A stretch of DNA of 64,000 nucleotides from Chitinophaga agri (GCF_010093065.1 NZ_CP048113.1:4774001-4838000), one strand, 5' to 3'; positions 25,646-34,741 are shown, counted from the stretch's first letter. Numbers and translations are program-made. The notes: a model not told the origin generated them from the letters alone.

Positions 25646-26740
25646 ATGAACAAGAAATCAATCACTATAACCGGCCTATCTCTATTCTCCTTATGCCTGC
25701 TTAGCAGTTTGCCGGCAGCTGCACAATACAAGCCTGAGCCTCCGTCAGAACTCGGTCATCCTGTCGCTATTGTATTACTGACGGTTATCGTCGGACTACT
25801 CATTGCGATCGTAGTGCTGGGGAGTGCGGTGATCAGTGCCATGGATATATACAGAGAGCGCCTCAAGAACAAAAAAAGTACCACCATTACTACGGTTTTA
25901 CTACTGCTGGCTGGTTTACTTTCTACAAGCAACCTGTTTGCACAGGAAGCAGCCGAAGCGGCAAAACCTGTCGCTACAACAGTAGTAAGCGGTCTTTCAG
26001 ATACTTCCTTTTATCTGCTCTGTGCTGTAATAGCCCTGCAGATCCTGATCATCTTCTCACTGTTATACAGCCTGCGTGTACTGGTGGGCATGGAGAAGAA
26101 AAAGAAAGTAGTCCCACCTGGTAAACCCGTTGTACACTGGCTTGAGCGTATCAATAATACCAAAACACTGGATGCTGCTACCGAAGCAGACGAAGACATG
26201 GGACATGACTACGATGGCATCCGTGAACTGAACAATCCCACACCTCCATGGTGGAGATGGAGCTTCTACTTCAGTGTGGTGTTTGCTGTAGTATATATGT
26301 GGCGCTTCCAGATCGCCCATTCGGCACCTTCACAGCTGGAAGAACTGGCGATCGCTGAAACGGCTGCTGCGGAAGCAAAAGAAGAGTACCTGAAGAATGC
26401 TGCCAATAATATTGATGAAAACAATGTTACGCTCCTGACAGGGGCAGACGATATTGCCAGCGGACAAAAACTGTTCTCGGCCAGTTGTGCGCCCTGCCAT
26501 GGCCCACAGGGTCAGGGGGTGGTAGGTCCCAACCTGACGGACGACTACTGGCTGCATGGAGGATCCGTTAAACATGTCTTTACCACCATCAAATATGGTG
26601 TACCTGACAAGGGAATGAAGTCGTGGAAAGATGACTTCTCTCCAAAACAACTGGCTGAACTGGCCAGCTATATCAAAAGCATTCACGGTTCCAATCCTGC
26701 TAACCCTAAAGAACCGCAGGGTGCATTGGAAAAAGAATAA
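25646..26740 (+). CDS. ccoP: cbb3-type cytochrome c oxidase subunit III (CcoP)
   Basis: A 364-residue membrane-anchored cytochrome c. The N-terminus resembles a signal peptide with membrane helices (about 10-30, 38-62, 82-95 and 120-142). Next comes the CcoP signature DGIRELNNPTPPWWRWSFYF, with another helix at about 205-225. A single cytochrome c domain follows, with heme site CAPCH (281-285), GPNLTDDYWLHGG and Met in GMKSW. Proteobacterial CcoP usually has two hemes; one is common in Bacteroidota. It passes electrons to CcoO and CcoN. ccoG follows with a 14-base gap. Confidence 0.93.
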   Translation: MNKKSITITGLSLFSLCLLSSLPAAAQYKPEPPSELGHPVAIVLLTVIVGLLIAIVVLGSAVISAMDIYRERLKNKKSTTITTVLLLLAGLLSTSNLFAQEAAEAAKPVATTVVSGLSDTSFYLLCAVIALQILIIFSLLYSLRVLVGMEKKKKVVPPGKPVVHWLERINNTKTLDAATEADEDMGHDYDGIRELNNPTPPWWRWSFYFSVVFAVVYMWRFQIAHSAPSQLEELAIAETAAAEAKEEYLKNAANNIDENNVTLLTGADDIASGQKLFSASCAPCHGPQGQGVVGPNLTDDYWLHGGSVKHVFTTIKYGVPDKGMKSWKDDFSPKQLAELASYIKSIHGSNPANPKEPQGALEKE

Positions 26741-26754
26741 GAAAAGTACTTGTG

Positions 26755-28137
26755 ATGGAAGAAACGTTCAGAGATAGTCTTGCTACTGTTGATAGACAGG
26801 GAAAAAGAAGCTGGATTTACAGCCAGCAACCGAACGGTAAATTCTATAACGCGAGGAGTGTGCTGAGCTTCCTTTATTTCCTTGCGTTTTTCGCCGGCCC
26901 ATTCATTAAATTGAATGGCCGGCCCCTGTTTTTATTTAATGTCCTGGAAGGCCGGTTTATCCTGTTTGGCGCTATCTTCTGGCCGCAGGACTTCTTCATT
27001 TTCGGGCTGGCGATGCTCGCCTTCATTTTGTTCATTGTGCTATTTACCATGGCCTTTGGTCGTCTTTTCTGCGGATGGGCATGCCCCCAGACGATATTCA
27101 TGGAGATGCTTTTCCGCAGGGTAGAATACTGGATAGAAGGAGATGCTCCTGCACAGAAGTTACTGAACCAGGCGCCCTGGAATACAGATAAGATCATCAA
27201 AAAGACCAGCAAACATACCATCTTCTATCTGCTGTCTTTCCTTATCGCCAATACGTTCCTGGCTTATATTATCGGGATAGACAGTCTGATAGAAATAGTT
27301 ACCGGACCTGTTACAGAACATACCGGTGGACTGGCCGCCATGGTCATTTTTGCTGGTGTATTCTATGGGGTTTTTGCCTTTTTCAGAGAACAGGTATGTA
27401 CCGTAGTCTGCCCGTATGGACGCTTACAGGGTGTGTTACTGGACAGAGACTCTGTTGTGGTTGCCTATGATTATACCAGGGGAGAACCAAGAGGACGCTT
27501 TACAAAAAAAGCCGACAGTAATCTGGGCGACTGTATTGATTGCTACCAATGTGTCAAGGTTTGTCCTACAGGAATAGACATCCGGAATGGTACGCAGCTG
27601 GAATGTGTGAATTGCACCGCCTGTATTGATGCCTGCAACTTCATGATGGAAAAGACAGGCCGGCCGCTGGACCTTATCCGCTATGCCTCTGAAAACGGCA
27701 TTGCGAATAAAAAACCATTAAGGTTTACACCCAGGCTCCGGGTATATAGCTCCATTCTGCTCATCCTGCTCACCGCTATCACCTGGATGCTTGCCAGCCG
27801 TAAACCGGTAAGTGGCACCATTATGCGTACAGCGGGAATGCTCTACCAGGAAAGGGGGACAGACAGTATCACCAATCTTTACCGCATTAAGCTTGTCAAC
27901 AAAACAACTGCTGATATTCCGCTTACGCTCAAACTAGAAGATACTCCTGGTAAAATAGAACTGCTTGGGCATCCACAGATACTGGTAAAAGAAGAAGAAC
28001 AGGGAGAAGGTACTTTCTTCATCGTTCTTCCCCGTACCGCCATCGACAAACGTAAAACGAAATTGCGCATTTCCCTGTATGAGGGAGATAAAAAGACCGG
28101 CACCTTACAGACTACGTTTCTGGGGCCTGCCCGGTAA
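26755..28137 (+). CDS. ccoG: Cytochrome c oxidase accessory protein CcoG (iron-sulphur)
   Basis: A 460-residue membrane protein with about five helices. A polyferredoxin-like core carries two 4Fe-4S cysteine clusters: CIDCYQCVKVCP and CVNCTACIDAC. Other family marks are GRLFCGWACPQTIFMEMLFRR-type Cys motifs near residue 105 and CTVVCPYGRLQG. A periplasmic immunoglobulin-like domain ends the protein (about 355-460). CcoG is thought to reduce copper for delivery to cbb3 oxidase. The ATG at 26755 is preferred to the GTG one codon earlier. It lies inside the cco operon before fixH. Confidence 0.93.
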   Translation: MEETFRDSLATVDRQGKRSWIYSQQPNGKFYNARSVLSFLYFLAFFAGPFIKLNGRPLFLFNVLEGRFILFGAIFWPQDFFIFGLAMLAFILFIVLFTMAFGRLFCGWACPQTIFMEMLFRRVEYWIEGDAPAQKLLNQAPWNTDKIIKKTSKHTIFYLLSFLIANTFLAYIIGIDSLIEIVTGPVTEHTGGLAAMVIFAGVFYGVFAFFREQVCTVVCPYGRLQGVLLDRDSVVVAYDYTRGEPRGRFTKKADSNLGDCIDCYQCVKVCPTGIDIRNGTQLECVNCTACIDACNFMMEKTGRPLDLIRYASENGIANKKPLRFTPRLRVYSSILLILLTAITWMLASRKPVSGTIMRTAGMLYQERGTDSITNLYRIKLVNKTTADIPLTLKLEDTPGKIELLGHPQILVKEEEQGEGTFFIVLPRTAIDKRKTKLRISLYEGDKKTGTLQTTFLGPAR

Positions 28138-28164
28138 TTCATCACTAATTAAAATATACAGATC

Positions 28165-28602
28165 ATGCATTGGGGTCATAAAATCATTATAGTATTCGCA
28201 CTCTTTGCCGCAGGCATCATTACCCTCGTAACCAAAAGTATGCATACACGCATCGACATGGTTACACCTGACTACTACGCTGCAGAACTGAAGTATCAGG
28301 AGGTGATCGACGGCAGGAGAGCGGCTCAGTCACTTTCTGCTCCCGTGACTATTAACCAGTCCGCTCAATCCATTGGTGTGGCTTTTCCTTCAGAAATGCA
28401 GGGTATTGCGCTCAATGGCAACGTACTTTTCTATCGCGCATCCGATTCCCGGCAGGATGTATCCATGCCAATTAAAACCGATGAGAATGGCCTTATGCTG
28501 GTCAGTAAACAACGGTTCACTAAGGGTGACTACAAAGTGCAATTACAATGGGAAGCCGGAGGTAAAACATACTTCCAGGAGAACTTAGTAACCGTCAATT
28601 AA
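28165..28602 (+). CDS. fixH: FixH-family oxidase assembly protein
   Basis: A 145-residue protein with one N-terminal membrane helix (KIIIVFALFAAGIITLVTKS) and the FixH signature MVTPDYYAAELKYQEVIDGR. A periplasmic beta domain follows with the closing FTKGDYKVQLQWEAGGKTYFQE. FixH/CcoH is a stable component of the cbb3 assembly complex. It lies 27 bases after ccoG and 7 bases before the SafE-like gene, clearly in the same operon. Confidence 0.9.
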   Translation: MHWGHKIIIVFALFAAGIITLVTKSMHTRIDMVTPDYYAAELKYQEVIDGRRAAQSLSAPVTINQSAQSIGVAFPSEMQGIALNGNVLFYRASDSRQDVSMPIKTDENGLMLVSKQRFTKGDYKVQLQWEAGGKTYFQENLVTVN

Positions 28603-28609
28603 CACGACC

Positions 28610-29326
28610 ATGTTCCTGACATTGCTATACGCATTATCAATGGGATTCATCGGCAGCTTTCACTGCATTGGCATGTGTGGGCCCATTGCACTCACCTTAC
28701 CTGTGCAACACCTGGATGGTGTACGCAAACAGGCAGGTATCCTGCTATACAATGCGGGCAGGATCACGGCTTATGCGATTCCCGGTACCATCGCCGGGTG
28801 GCTGGGCAGACAGTTCTTTCTGGGAGGATTGCAACAGTGGTTGTCTGTAACACTCGGCGGCGGCATGCTCCTGTTTATTCTATTCCGGTATGTATTTCAC
28901 CATACAGCTCTCCGGATGAACACCAGCTTCTACGACCGCCACATCAAAAGAATGCTGGGAGACCTGTTACGCAAAAGACAACTGCATACGCTGTATACCA
29001 TTGGTTTCCTGAATGGGCTATTGCCCTGCGGCCTGGTCTGGTTCGCCGTTACCGGAGCTGTCGCAACCGGCAGTTATGTGCAGGGAGCTTTTTTTATGAT
29101 GGCTTTCGGACTCGGAACGCTTCCAGCCATGGTAGCCATCAGCTGGTGCAACGATCTTATCAGTATACAAGTGCGTAACCGGCTGCGCCGTTGTATCCCC
29201 TACGCCATGACCTTAATGGCAGTACTCCTGATCATGCGCGGCCTGAATCTTAATATTCCATACATCAGTCCTGTATTGCCTGCCGCTAATGACCGGGTGA
29301 TGCAACACTGCTATAAACCATCCTGA
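28610..29326 (+). CDS. SafE/UreH-like sulfite-exporter-type membrane protein of the cbb3 cluster
   Basis: A 238-residue polytopic protein of the DsbD-beta/UreH-2 (TauE/SafE-related) family. The first helix contains the typical ALSMGFIGSFHCIGMCGPIA, with two cysteines (HCIGMC) suited to metal or redox chemistry. A second motif reads LNGLLPCGLVWFAVTGA. About six helices follow. In many cbb3 clusters this gene sits next to fixH and is proposed to help copper or maturation factors cross the membrane. The gene begins 7 bases after fixH and ends 2 bases before hemN. Confidence 0.85.
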   Translation: MFLTLLYALSMGFIGSFHCIGMCGPIALTLPVQHLDGVRKQAGILLYNAGRITAYAIPGTIAGWLGRQFFLGGLQQWLSVTLGGGMLLFILFRYVFHHTALRMNTSFYDRHIKRMLGDLLRKRQLHTLYTIGFLNGLLPCGLVWFAVTGAVATGSYVQGAFFMMAFGLGTLPAMVAISWCNDLISIQVRNRLRRCIPYAMTLMAVLLIMRGLNLNIPYISPVLPAANDRVMQHCYKPS

Positions 29327-29328
29327 TC

Positions 29329-30687
29329 ATGCAACTCATTAGAAAATATAACACAGCTGCTCCCCGCTATACAAGTTATCCGACTGTTCCTTACTGGGAT
29401 GAATCTTCTTTTGATATTGATACATGGAAGCAGACTTTACTGCAATCTTTCCGTGCCTCCAATGAAAAAGAAGGAATCAGTATTTATATTCACCTCCCGT
29501 ACTGTGAACAGTTATGTACATACTGTGGTTGCAACAAACATATCACGGTGAATCATGCTGTCGAGGCACCCTATATCCAGTCCCTGCTGAATGAATGGAA
29601 ACTGTACCTGGAGTTATTTAAAGAAAGGCCACGCATTAAGGAATTACATCTCGGTGGAGGTACACCTACCTTCTTCAGTCCGGAAAGTCTGCATCAGCTC
29701 CTGTCAGGCCTCTATCTGCATGCCGACCTGCTTCCAGATGCGACGCTTAGTTTTGAAGGTCACCCGAACAACACCACTACTGAACACATGCTAACGCTCT
29801 ACAATCTGGGTTTTCGCCGTATGAGTCTTGGCATACAGGACTTTGACATCCGTGTGCAGGATATCATCAACCGTATACAACCTTATGAGACAGTAGAGCA
29901 GGTAACTGCTGCTGCAAGGAAAATCGGTTACACTTCTATTAACTACGACCTGGTGTATGGCTTACCACTGCAAACCATGGCAAGTGTAGGAGATACCATC
30001 AGCAAAGTCATGCAACTGCGTCCGGACAGAATATCGTTCTACAGCTATGCACATGTACCATGGGTAAAGGGTGTCGGACAAAGGCGATATGCTGAAGACG
30101 ACCTTCCTAAAGACGAAGAGAAGAGAGCATTGTATGAGCTGGGTAAAACAATGTTCGCTGAAAATGGATATACTGAGATCGGGATGGACCATTTTGCCTT
30201 GCCGCATGACAGTCTCTTCGAAGCCTGCAACCAGGGTTCACTGCACAGAAACTTCATGGGATATACCGATCACCATACAACCCTGATGATTGGGTTAGGT
30301 GCATCTTCTATAGGAGACAGCTGGTATGCATACGCACAGAATGAAAAGAGGATAGCACTATGGCAACAACTGGTCAACAGTGGTCAGTTCCCCGTTGTGC
30401 GAGGACATATCCTTGACGCGGAAGATCTCTTTTTACGCCGGCATATACATCAGCTGATGTGCGGTTTTAAAACCAGCTGGAACCAGTACAGTGAAGAGAC
30501 CCATGTGATCGCAGAAAGTATTGAGCGGCTTGAGGAACTGGAGAAAGACGGCCTGGTAGACATCACTGCAGACAGTGTTACTGTAACAGAAAAAGGAAAA
30601 CCTTTTATACGCAACATATGTATGGCTTTTGACGCCCGACTGTGGAAAAAGCTACCTCAATCTCAACTGTTCAGCACTGCGATATGA
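29329..30687 (+). CDS. hemN: Oxygen-independent coproporphyrinogen III oxidase
   Basis: A radical-SAM enzyme that decarboxylates coproporphyrinogen III to protoporphyrinogen IX without oxygen. The 452-residue protein has the cluster motif Cys59-x3-Cys63-x2-Cys66 followed by Gly-Cys68 (PYCEQLCTYCGCNKH), HLGGGTPTFFS, a SAM-binding SFEGHPNNTT, LGIQDFD and the C-terminal HemN domain with GASSIGDSWYAYAQNEK. Length matches true HemN rather than HemW. As last gene of the cco operon it would secure heme supply when oxygen is low, matching the FNR-like control upstream. Confidence 0.95.
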   Translation: MQLIRKYNTAAPRYTSYPTVPYWDESSFDIDTWKQTLLQSFRASNEKEGISIYIHLPYCEQLCTYCGCNKHITVNHAVEAPYIQSLLNEWKLYLELFKERPRIKELHLGGGTPTFFSPESLHQLLSGLYLHADLLPDATLSFEGHPNNTTTEHMLTLYNLGFRRMSLGIQDFDIRVQDIINRIQPYETVEQVTAAARKIGYTSINYDLVYGLPLQTMASVGDTISKVMQLRPDRISFYSYAHVPWVKGVGQRRYAEDDLPKDEEKRALYELGKTMFAENGYTEIGMDHFALPHDSLFEACNQGSLHRNFMGYTDHHTTLMIGLGASSIGDSWYAYAQNEKRIALWQQLVNSGQFPVVRGHILDAEDLFLRRHIHQLMCGFKTSWNQYSEETHVIAESIERLEELEKDGLVDITADSVTVTEKGKPFIRNICMAFDARLWKKLPQSQLFSTAI

Positions 30688-30900
30688 TACTGTACAGGTC
30701 TTATCGTCTTCATTTTTATCACTTTATAAGCAGCAAGATACTGTTGTTCAAAAACGGGATACTTTTTCCAGAAAATGGAATTTCTAAACAAGGAATATAT
30801 TACCGCATATAAACAGTGAATAACTGCTCCTCGGCACCAGGAAAAACAAGAAGATATATTTGGCTGAAACGCTTGTGTGGCGGGGATTTTAGCGGGCATT

Positions 30901-30936
30901 AAAAAAGTCTGACCGTTTTTACAATCAGACTTTCTT
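30901..30936. terminator. Terminator after the cco-hemN operon
   Basis: AAAGTCTGA pairs with TCAGACTTT around a T-rich loop, with A-tract before and T-rich end after. It lies about 215 bases after the hemN stop. Confidence 0.65.
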
Positions 30937-31030
30937 GTTATGTGAATGGGTTAGTAAGTACAGGGAACAAAAATTCCCTACACAATATTAAAAAGAATTT
31001 CATCACAAAAGAAAAAAAATGCAAACTTTT

Positions 31031-31061
31031 TTATTCACACCACTAAAAAAAGTGTGGATAA
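31031..31061. promoter_or_regulatory. Inverted pair of DnaA-box-like sequences
   Basis: TTATTCACA (one mismatch to TTATCCACA) faces TGTGGATAA (exact, reverse strand), with 13 bases between, in very A/T-rich DNA. Confidence 0.45.
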
Positions 31062-31143
31062 CAACAGTTAAAAAGAAGCGTTAAAACTTAGCCGATCAGG
31101 TTTACGAAACCGTAACCTATGAATAATAATATCGGATTCTCTA

Positions 31144-31151
31144 CTACCTTT
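31144..31151 (+). promoter_or_regulatory. -7 element of the lpxD-like gene
   Basis: TACCTTTG matches TAnnTTTG and lies inside the longer possible reading frame from 31119. It supports translation from the ATG at 31173, with a leader of about 18 bases. Confidence 0.55.
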
Positions 31152-31172
31152 GCCTCACTAAACAACTTAAAC

Positions 31173-32117
31173 ATGAAGTTTAACGAACCGATCGCAGTAA
31201 CGGAAATAGCAGCATTCATAGGCGCTACGCTGGAAGGTGATGAGCAACAAATGGCAACCGGTATCAACGAGGTACACAAGGTTGAACCAGGCGATATCTC
31301 ATTCGTGGATTTCGAGAAGTACTATGATAAATGTCTGCGTTCTGCGGCGACGATTATTATCATCAATAAAAAAGTTGCTTGCCCTCCAGGTAAAACATTA
31401 CTGATATCAGATGATCCATTCTCCGCTTATGTAAAACTGGTTAAACGTTTCCGTCCATTCCAGCCAGCCACCAGTCCCATCAGCGATACAGCTGTAATAG
31501 GCGAGGGTACTATCATACAACCGAACGTATTCGTAGGTAACAACGTAACAATCGGCACCAACTGCATTATACACCCGAACGTAACTATTTATGACAACTC
31601 CATCATCGGTAACAACGTGATCATTCACGCCGGTACAGTTATTGGAGCTGATGCTTTTTACTTCAAGAGAAGAGCTGACAGGGAAGTGATGTACGATAAG
31701 ATGGAAAGCTGTGGAAGAGTGATCATCGAAGACGATGTGGAGATCGGCGCAGGCTGCACCATCGATAAAGGTGTAAGCGGCGATACGATTATCGGCCGTG
31801 GCACAAAATTCGATAACATGATCCATATAGGACATGGTACCGTTATCGGTCGTAACTGTCTCTTTGCTGGTCAGGTAGGTGTTGGAGGTAAAGCCCACAT
31901 CGAAGATAATGTCATCCTTTGGGGTCAGGTCGGCGTATCCAAAGACCTTACCATAGGAAAAGGAGCCGTTGTGCTGGCACAGAGTGGTGTACCTTCTTCT
32001 CTCGAAGGTGGTAAAACCTATTTCGGTTCACCAGTAGAAGAAGCCCGTACAAAGATGAAAGAAATTGCCCTGATAAAACGTCTTCCGGAGATCTGGGAGA
32101 AACTCACAGGCAAATAA
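31173..32117 (+). CDS. lpxD: LpxD-type UDP-3-O-acyl-glucosamine N-acyltransferase
   Basis: A 314-residue left-handed beta-helix acyltransferase for the third step of lipid A synthesis. The N-terminal uridine-binding domain (about 1-105) includes DPFSAYVKLVKRF. Hexapeptide repeats follow (about 110-285), with GRVIIEDDVEIGAGCTIDKG and the likely catalytic His in DNMIHIGHGTVIG. A C-terminal helix closes it. The usual GFGYA loop of LpxD is replaced by DAFYFKRR. Bacteroidota often carry a second LpxD-like paralogue, so this could be the paralogue rather than the main enzyme. The ATG at 31173 is chosen because a -7 box lies just upstream and the domain starts there. Confidence 0.78.
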   Translation: MKFNEPIAVTEIAAFIGATLEGDEQQMATGINEVHKVEPGDISFVDFEKYYDKCLRSAATIIIINKKVACPPGKTLLISDDPFSAYVKLVKRFRPFQPATSPISDTAVIGEGTIIQPNVFVGNNVTIGTNCIIHPNVTIYDNSIIGNNVIIHAGTVIGADAFYFKRRADREVMYDKMESCGRVIIEDDVEIGAGCTIDKGVSGDTIIGRGTKFDNMIHIGHGTVIGRNCLFAGQVGVGGKAHIEDNVILWGQVGVSKDLTIGKGAVVLAQSGVPSSLEGGKTYFGSPVEEARTKMKEIALIKRLPEIWEKLTGK

Positions 32118-32127
32118 TTTACGCTAT

Positions 32128-32163
32128 AAAAAAGGCTTCATGTATAACGCATGAAGCCTTTTT
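32128..32163. terminator. Intrinsic terminator after lpxD-like gene
   Basis: AAAAAAGGCTTCATG pairs with CATGAAGCCTTTTT around a 7-base loop (TATAACG), with A and T tracts on both sides. Confidence 0.88.
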
Positions 32164-32177
32164 GTTAATCCTGATAT

Positions 32178-32852
32178 ATGTTCCGTTATTTCCTGACATG
32201 CTTACTCGCTGTCTCCCTGAGCACAACATGCCTGGCGCAAAAAAGCCTTTATGACTCCTCACAGGAATGGACAGTAAAGATCGATGATGGCTGGTTCACC
32301 GCCAGAACCATCTCCTTTGGCGCGTATACCACAACTTCCCGTAAGAACGGTGCAGATAGAAATATTGATCTTTCTTTTGTAAAATCGCCCCTGCATCCCT
32401 TTAATTTCCGGCTCACGGGTAAAGAGCAGGATATACTAATACAAGTGATACAGGCGGCTCACATTGCCTTTTCAGGGCTATCTCTGCCCTCATTTATGGA
32501 CAAAATGCCTCCAACTGCATTATTTACCTATGTAGCGATCAATATTGGCAAAAATGAGCCCTTAAAACAGTGGCAGCTCATCCTGAAGGACCAGACCTTT
32601 CTGGAGCTGAATGAAAATAAACCGGCAGGTATACTTAGATCCGCTGATACAGAGATCCGTATTACTGCTCATAACCGGTTTGGCACTAAAAATTCCTATG
32701 AAAATATCTGCTATGAATTTCACCTCCGTAAAAAGGTGGTAGCTGCGGTAGTAACCGGCGTGCATCCCCGGGTATGGATGAGTGCGGACATGGAGGAAAA
32801 TCCTTTTCAGCCGGTCCTGGCAGCGGCCATAAGCGCGCTGCTTGTCAGATAA
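32178..32852 (+). CDS. Secreted protein of unknown function
   Basis: I do not recognise a family. The 224-residue product has a signal peptide (about 1-20, ending TTCLAQ), then a mixed beta-rich sequence with no clear catalytic motif, no membrane helix in the mature part and one cysteine. Segments such as WTVKIDDGWFTARTISFGAYTT and TEIRITAHNRFGTKNSYENICYEF suggest a compact periplasmic or outer-membrane-associated fold. It follows the lpxD terminator and is convergent with the SDR gene, so it is probably transcribed alone. Confidence 0.65.
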   Translation: MFRYFLTCLLAVSLSTTCLAQKSLYDSSQEWTVKIDDGWFTARTISFGAYTTTSRKNGADRNIDLSFVKSPLHPFNFRLTGKEQDILIQVIQAAHIAFSGLSLPSFMDKMPPTALFTYVAINIGKNEPLKQWQLILKDQTFLELNENKPAGILRSADTEIRITAHNRFGTKNSYENICYEFHLRKKVVAAVVTGVHPRVWMSADMEENPFQPVLAAAISALLVR

Positions 32853-32858
32853 GAAAGT

Positions 32859-33845
32859 TTATGATCGTTGCTGCTGTTCCCGCAGGAAGGCCTTACACAT
32901 ATCGGCAATAGTTTGCTCCAGTGGTGTAAAAGTGAAATCCGGTAATGCCTGCTGTATCTTGTCGTTGTTGTAGAAAACCTGCATTTGTGCTGTTCGGGCT
33001 GTCTCTTTAGTCAGAATGCTCTTTTTTCCCGTGATCTTGCTTTTCAGCGTTTCCATACGCCATACGATTTCCGCCAGCCATGGTTTCACCGGTATATGTG
33101 GCGGCTTTTTACCCAGTTGGGTCGCCATCTCACGAAACAGATCGTAATACTTCCAGTTGGCCGTTGATATAACAAACCGTTCGCCATCAATATCACTTTC
33201 CATTAACCTGTACATGATCTCAGCCACGTCCCTTACATCAGTGAAGCCGTTGATCCCCTGTGTATAATAAGGAAATTCCTTCCAGGCATTTTTGATCAGC
33301 GCGCCGGAGCCGTCACTCCAGTAACCTGCTCCAAGGATGATACTTGGATTGACAATTGCCACATTCAGACCTTCCGCTCTGCCTCTCCATACCTCCATCT
33401 CTGAAAAGTATTTACTGACAGCATACTTAGAATTATTCTTGCTATCCTGCCACTCACAGGACTCATCCAGTTTGCCGGCTTTAGCTCGTCCAAGCGCTGC
33501 TACCGAACTTACATGCACCAGTTTTCTTACGCCGCCGGCATCTATAGCAAGGTTCACCACATTTGCAGTACCTTCTATATTCACCTTCATCATCCTGTCA
33601 TGATCTCCCGGAGTAAAAGACACGACTGCCGCACAGTGGTAGACTTTGTCCACTCCCTGCATCGCGTCTTCCAGCGCGACCACGTCAAGCACGTCACCCT
33701 GTATCCATTCTATTTTATGCTGAATATCTTTTACCTGATGAGGAATTTCTTTACGGTACAATGCACGTACCTGTTGCCCGACATTCACCAGTTTCCGTAA
33801 TAAATGACTGCCTAAAAAACCTGTTCCTCCCGTTACTAAAATCAT
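32859..33845 (-). CDS. Extended SDR, NAD-dependent epimerase/dehydratase family
   Basis: A 328-residue cytoplasmic enzyme. The start MILVTGGTGFLGSHLLRKLV holds the TGxxGxxG cofactor loop. HVSSVAALG carries the catalytic Ser and YAVSKYFSE the YxxxK pair. Sequence style (ENC-type NPSIILGAGYWSDGSG) resembles dihydroflavonol-4-reductase-like or sterol/sugar-modifying SDRs; the substrate is unknown. A longer frame back to 33977 exists but would run into the neighbouring gene, so the ATG at 33845 is chosen. It lies 19 bases after the 3-hydroxyacyl-CoA dehydrogenase gene, suggesting one transcript. Confidence 0.86.
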   Translation of the reverse strand: MILVTGGTGFLGSHLLRKLVNVGQQVRALYRKEIPHQVKDIQHKIEWIQGDVLDVVALEDAMQGVDKVYHCAAVVSFTPGDHDRMMKVNIEGTANVVNLAIDAGGVRKLVHVSSVAALGRAKAGKLDESCEWQDSKNNSKYAVSKYFSEMEVWRGRAEGLNVAIVNPSIILGAGYWSDGSGALIKNAWKEFPYYTQGINGFTDVRDVAEIMYRLMESDIDGERFVISTANWKYYDLFREMATQLGKKPPHIPVKPWLAEIVWRMETLKSKITGKKSILTKETARTAQMQVFYNNDKIQQALPDFTFTPLEQTIADMCKAFLREQQQRS

Positions 33846-33864
33846 GAAGTAAGTCCCGTTTGCA

Positions 33865-34725
33865 TCAAAGATAATTATAAAATCCCTTCCCGCTTTTCTT
33901 TCCAAGTGCACCTTCTTCCACTTTCGCTTCCTGGAGAGGGCTTGGCGCAAACCGGGGAGCCCTGTCATATGCCTCATAAAGTGAACGGGTAACGGCCAGA
34001 TTTACGTCATTACCGATCAGGTCCATCAATGCAAAAGGCCCCATCCGAAAACCTGCACTTTCCAGCAACCGGTCAATTGTTTTATACCCTGCGACGCCTT
34101 CTGCGGCCACCTGCATAGCTTCCAGGTAGTAGTGCCGGGCGACCCTGTTGACGATAAATCCGGGCGTATCTTTCACCATTACGGGCGTTTTTCCCAACCG
34201 CTGAGATAATGTAAATAGCAGTTCAGCTACCGCAGGTGATGTACGATCTCCGGTTACTATTTCTACCAGTTTCATCAGGGGAGCCGGATTAAAAAAATGC
34301 ATCCCGGCGACCCGTTCCGGTTGTGCGATCTCTTTAGCGATCTGGGAAACCGACAGGGAAGAGGTATTGGTAGCAAAGATCGTATCCGGACCATTGACAC
34401 CTGCCAGTTCGTTAAATAATGCTGTCTTTACATCTGTTCTCTCTATGATCGCCTCAATGATCAGGTCAGCTTTACAATCGTCCACCCTTCTGGTAAAAGA
34501 GAGCCGCTGTAATACCGCTTCTTTTTCTGCTGGTGTCATACGTTCCTTCTTTACTGCTGCTTCCAGCTGCTGGGAGATCTGCTGACGTGCCTTATCCAGC
34601 ACAGTAGCCTGCAGGTCGTAAAGTATCGTGCTATAACCGGCTGTTGCCGCTACCTGTGCAATGCCTGCGCCCATGGTACCGGCGCCACACACAACGATCG
34701 TTGTGATCTGATCAATTGTTTTCAT
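33865..34725 (-). CDS. 3-hydroxyacyl-CoA (3-hydroxybutyryl-CoA) dehydrogenase
   Basis: A 286-residue NAD-dependent dehydrogenase of fatty-acid or butyrate metabolism. The N-terminal Rossmann domain has VVCGAGTMGAGIAQVAA and Asp in YDLQATVL. The catalytic His-Glu region is GMHFFNPAPLMKLVEIV, with FATNTSSLSVS before it. The C-terminal dimerisation domain has KDTPGFIVNRVARHYYLEAM and GFRMGPFALMDLIGND, ending in KSGKGFYNY. Length fits single-domain HBD/PaaH-type enzymes. It precedes the SDR gene on the same strand. Confidence 0.93.
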   Translation of the reverse strand: MKTIDQITTIVVCGAGTMGAGIAQVAATAGYSTILYDLQATVLDKARQQISQQLEAAVKKERMTPAEKEAVLQRLSFTRRVDDCKADLIIEAIIERTDVKTALFNELAGVNGPDTIFATNTSSLSVSQIAKEIAQPERVAGMHFFNPAPLMKLVEIVTGDRTSPAVAELLFTLSQRLGKTPVMVKDTPGFIVNRVARHYYLEAMQVAAEGVAGYKTIDRLLESAGFRMGPFALMDLIGNDVNLAVTRSLYEAYDRAPRFAPSPLQEAKVEEGALGKKSGKGFYNYL

Positions 34726-34741
34726 AATAGGAACTGTTGGG

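Larger units (their letters stand above)
30688..31118. other. AT-rich 431-base gap with DnaA-box-like sites
   Basis: No gene is supported here. It holds a terminator (30901-30936), a small dyad GGGAACAAAAATTCCC at about 30962-30977, and three DnaA-box-like sites (30815-30823 AGTGAATAA; 31031-31039 TTATTCACA; 31053-31061 TGTGGATAA). The last 150 bases are strongly A/T-rich. It may be only a promoter region for lpxD, or a DnaA-responsive or origin-like element. Confidence 0.5.

Noticed and set aside
33846..33977. 44-codon N-terminal extension of the extended SDR
   Set aside because: The Rossmann strand begins right at the ATG at 33845, and the extension would overlap the upstream dehydrogenase gene.
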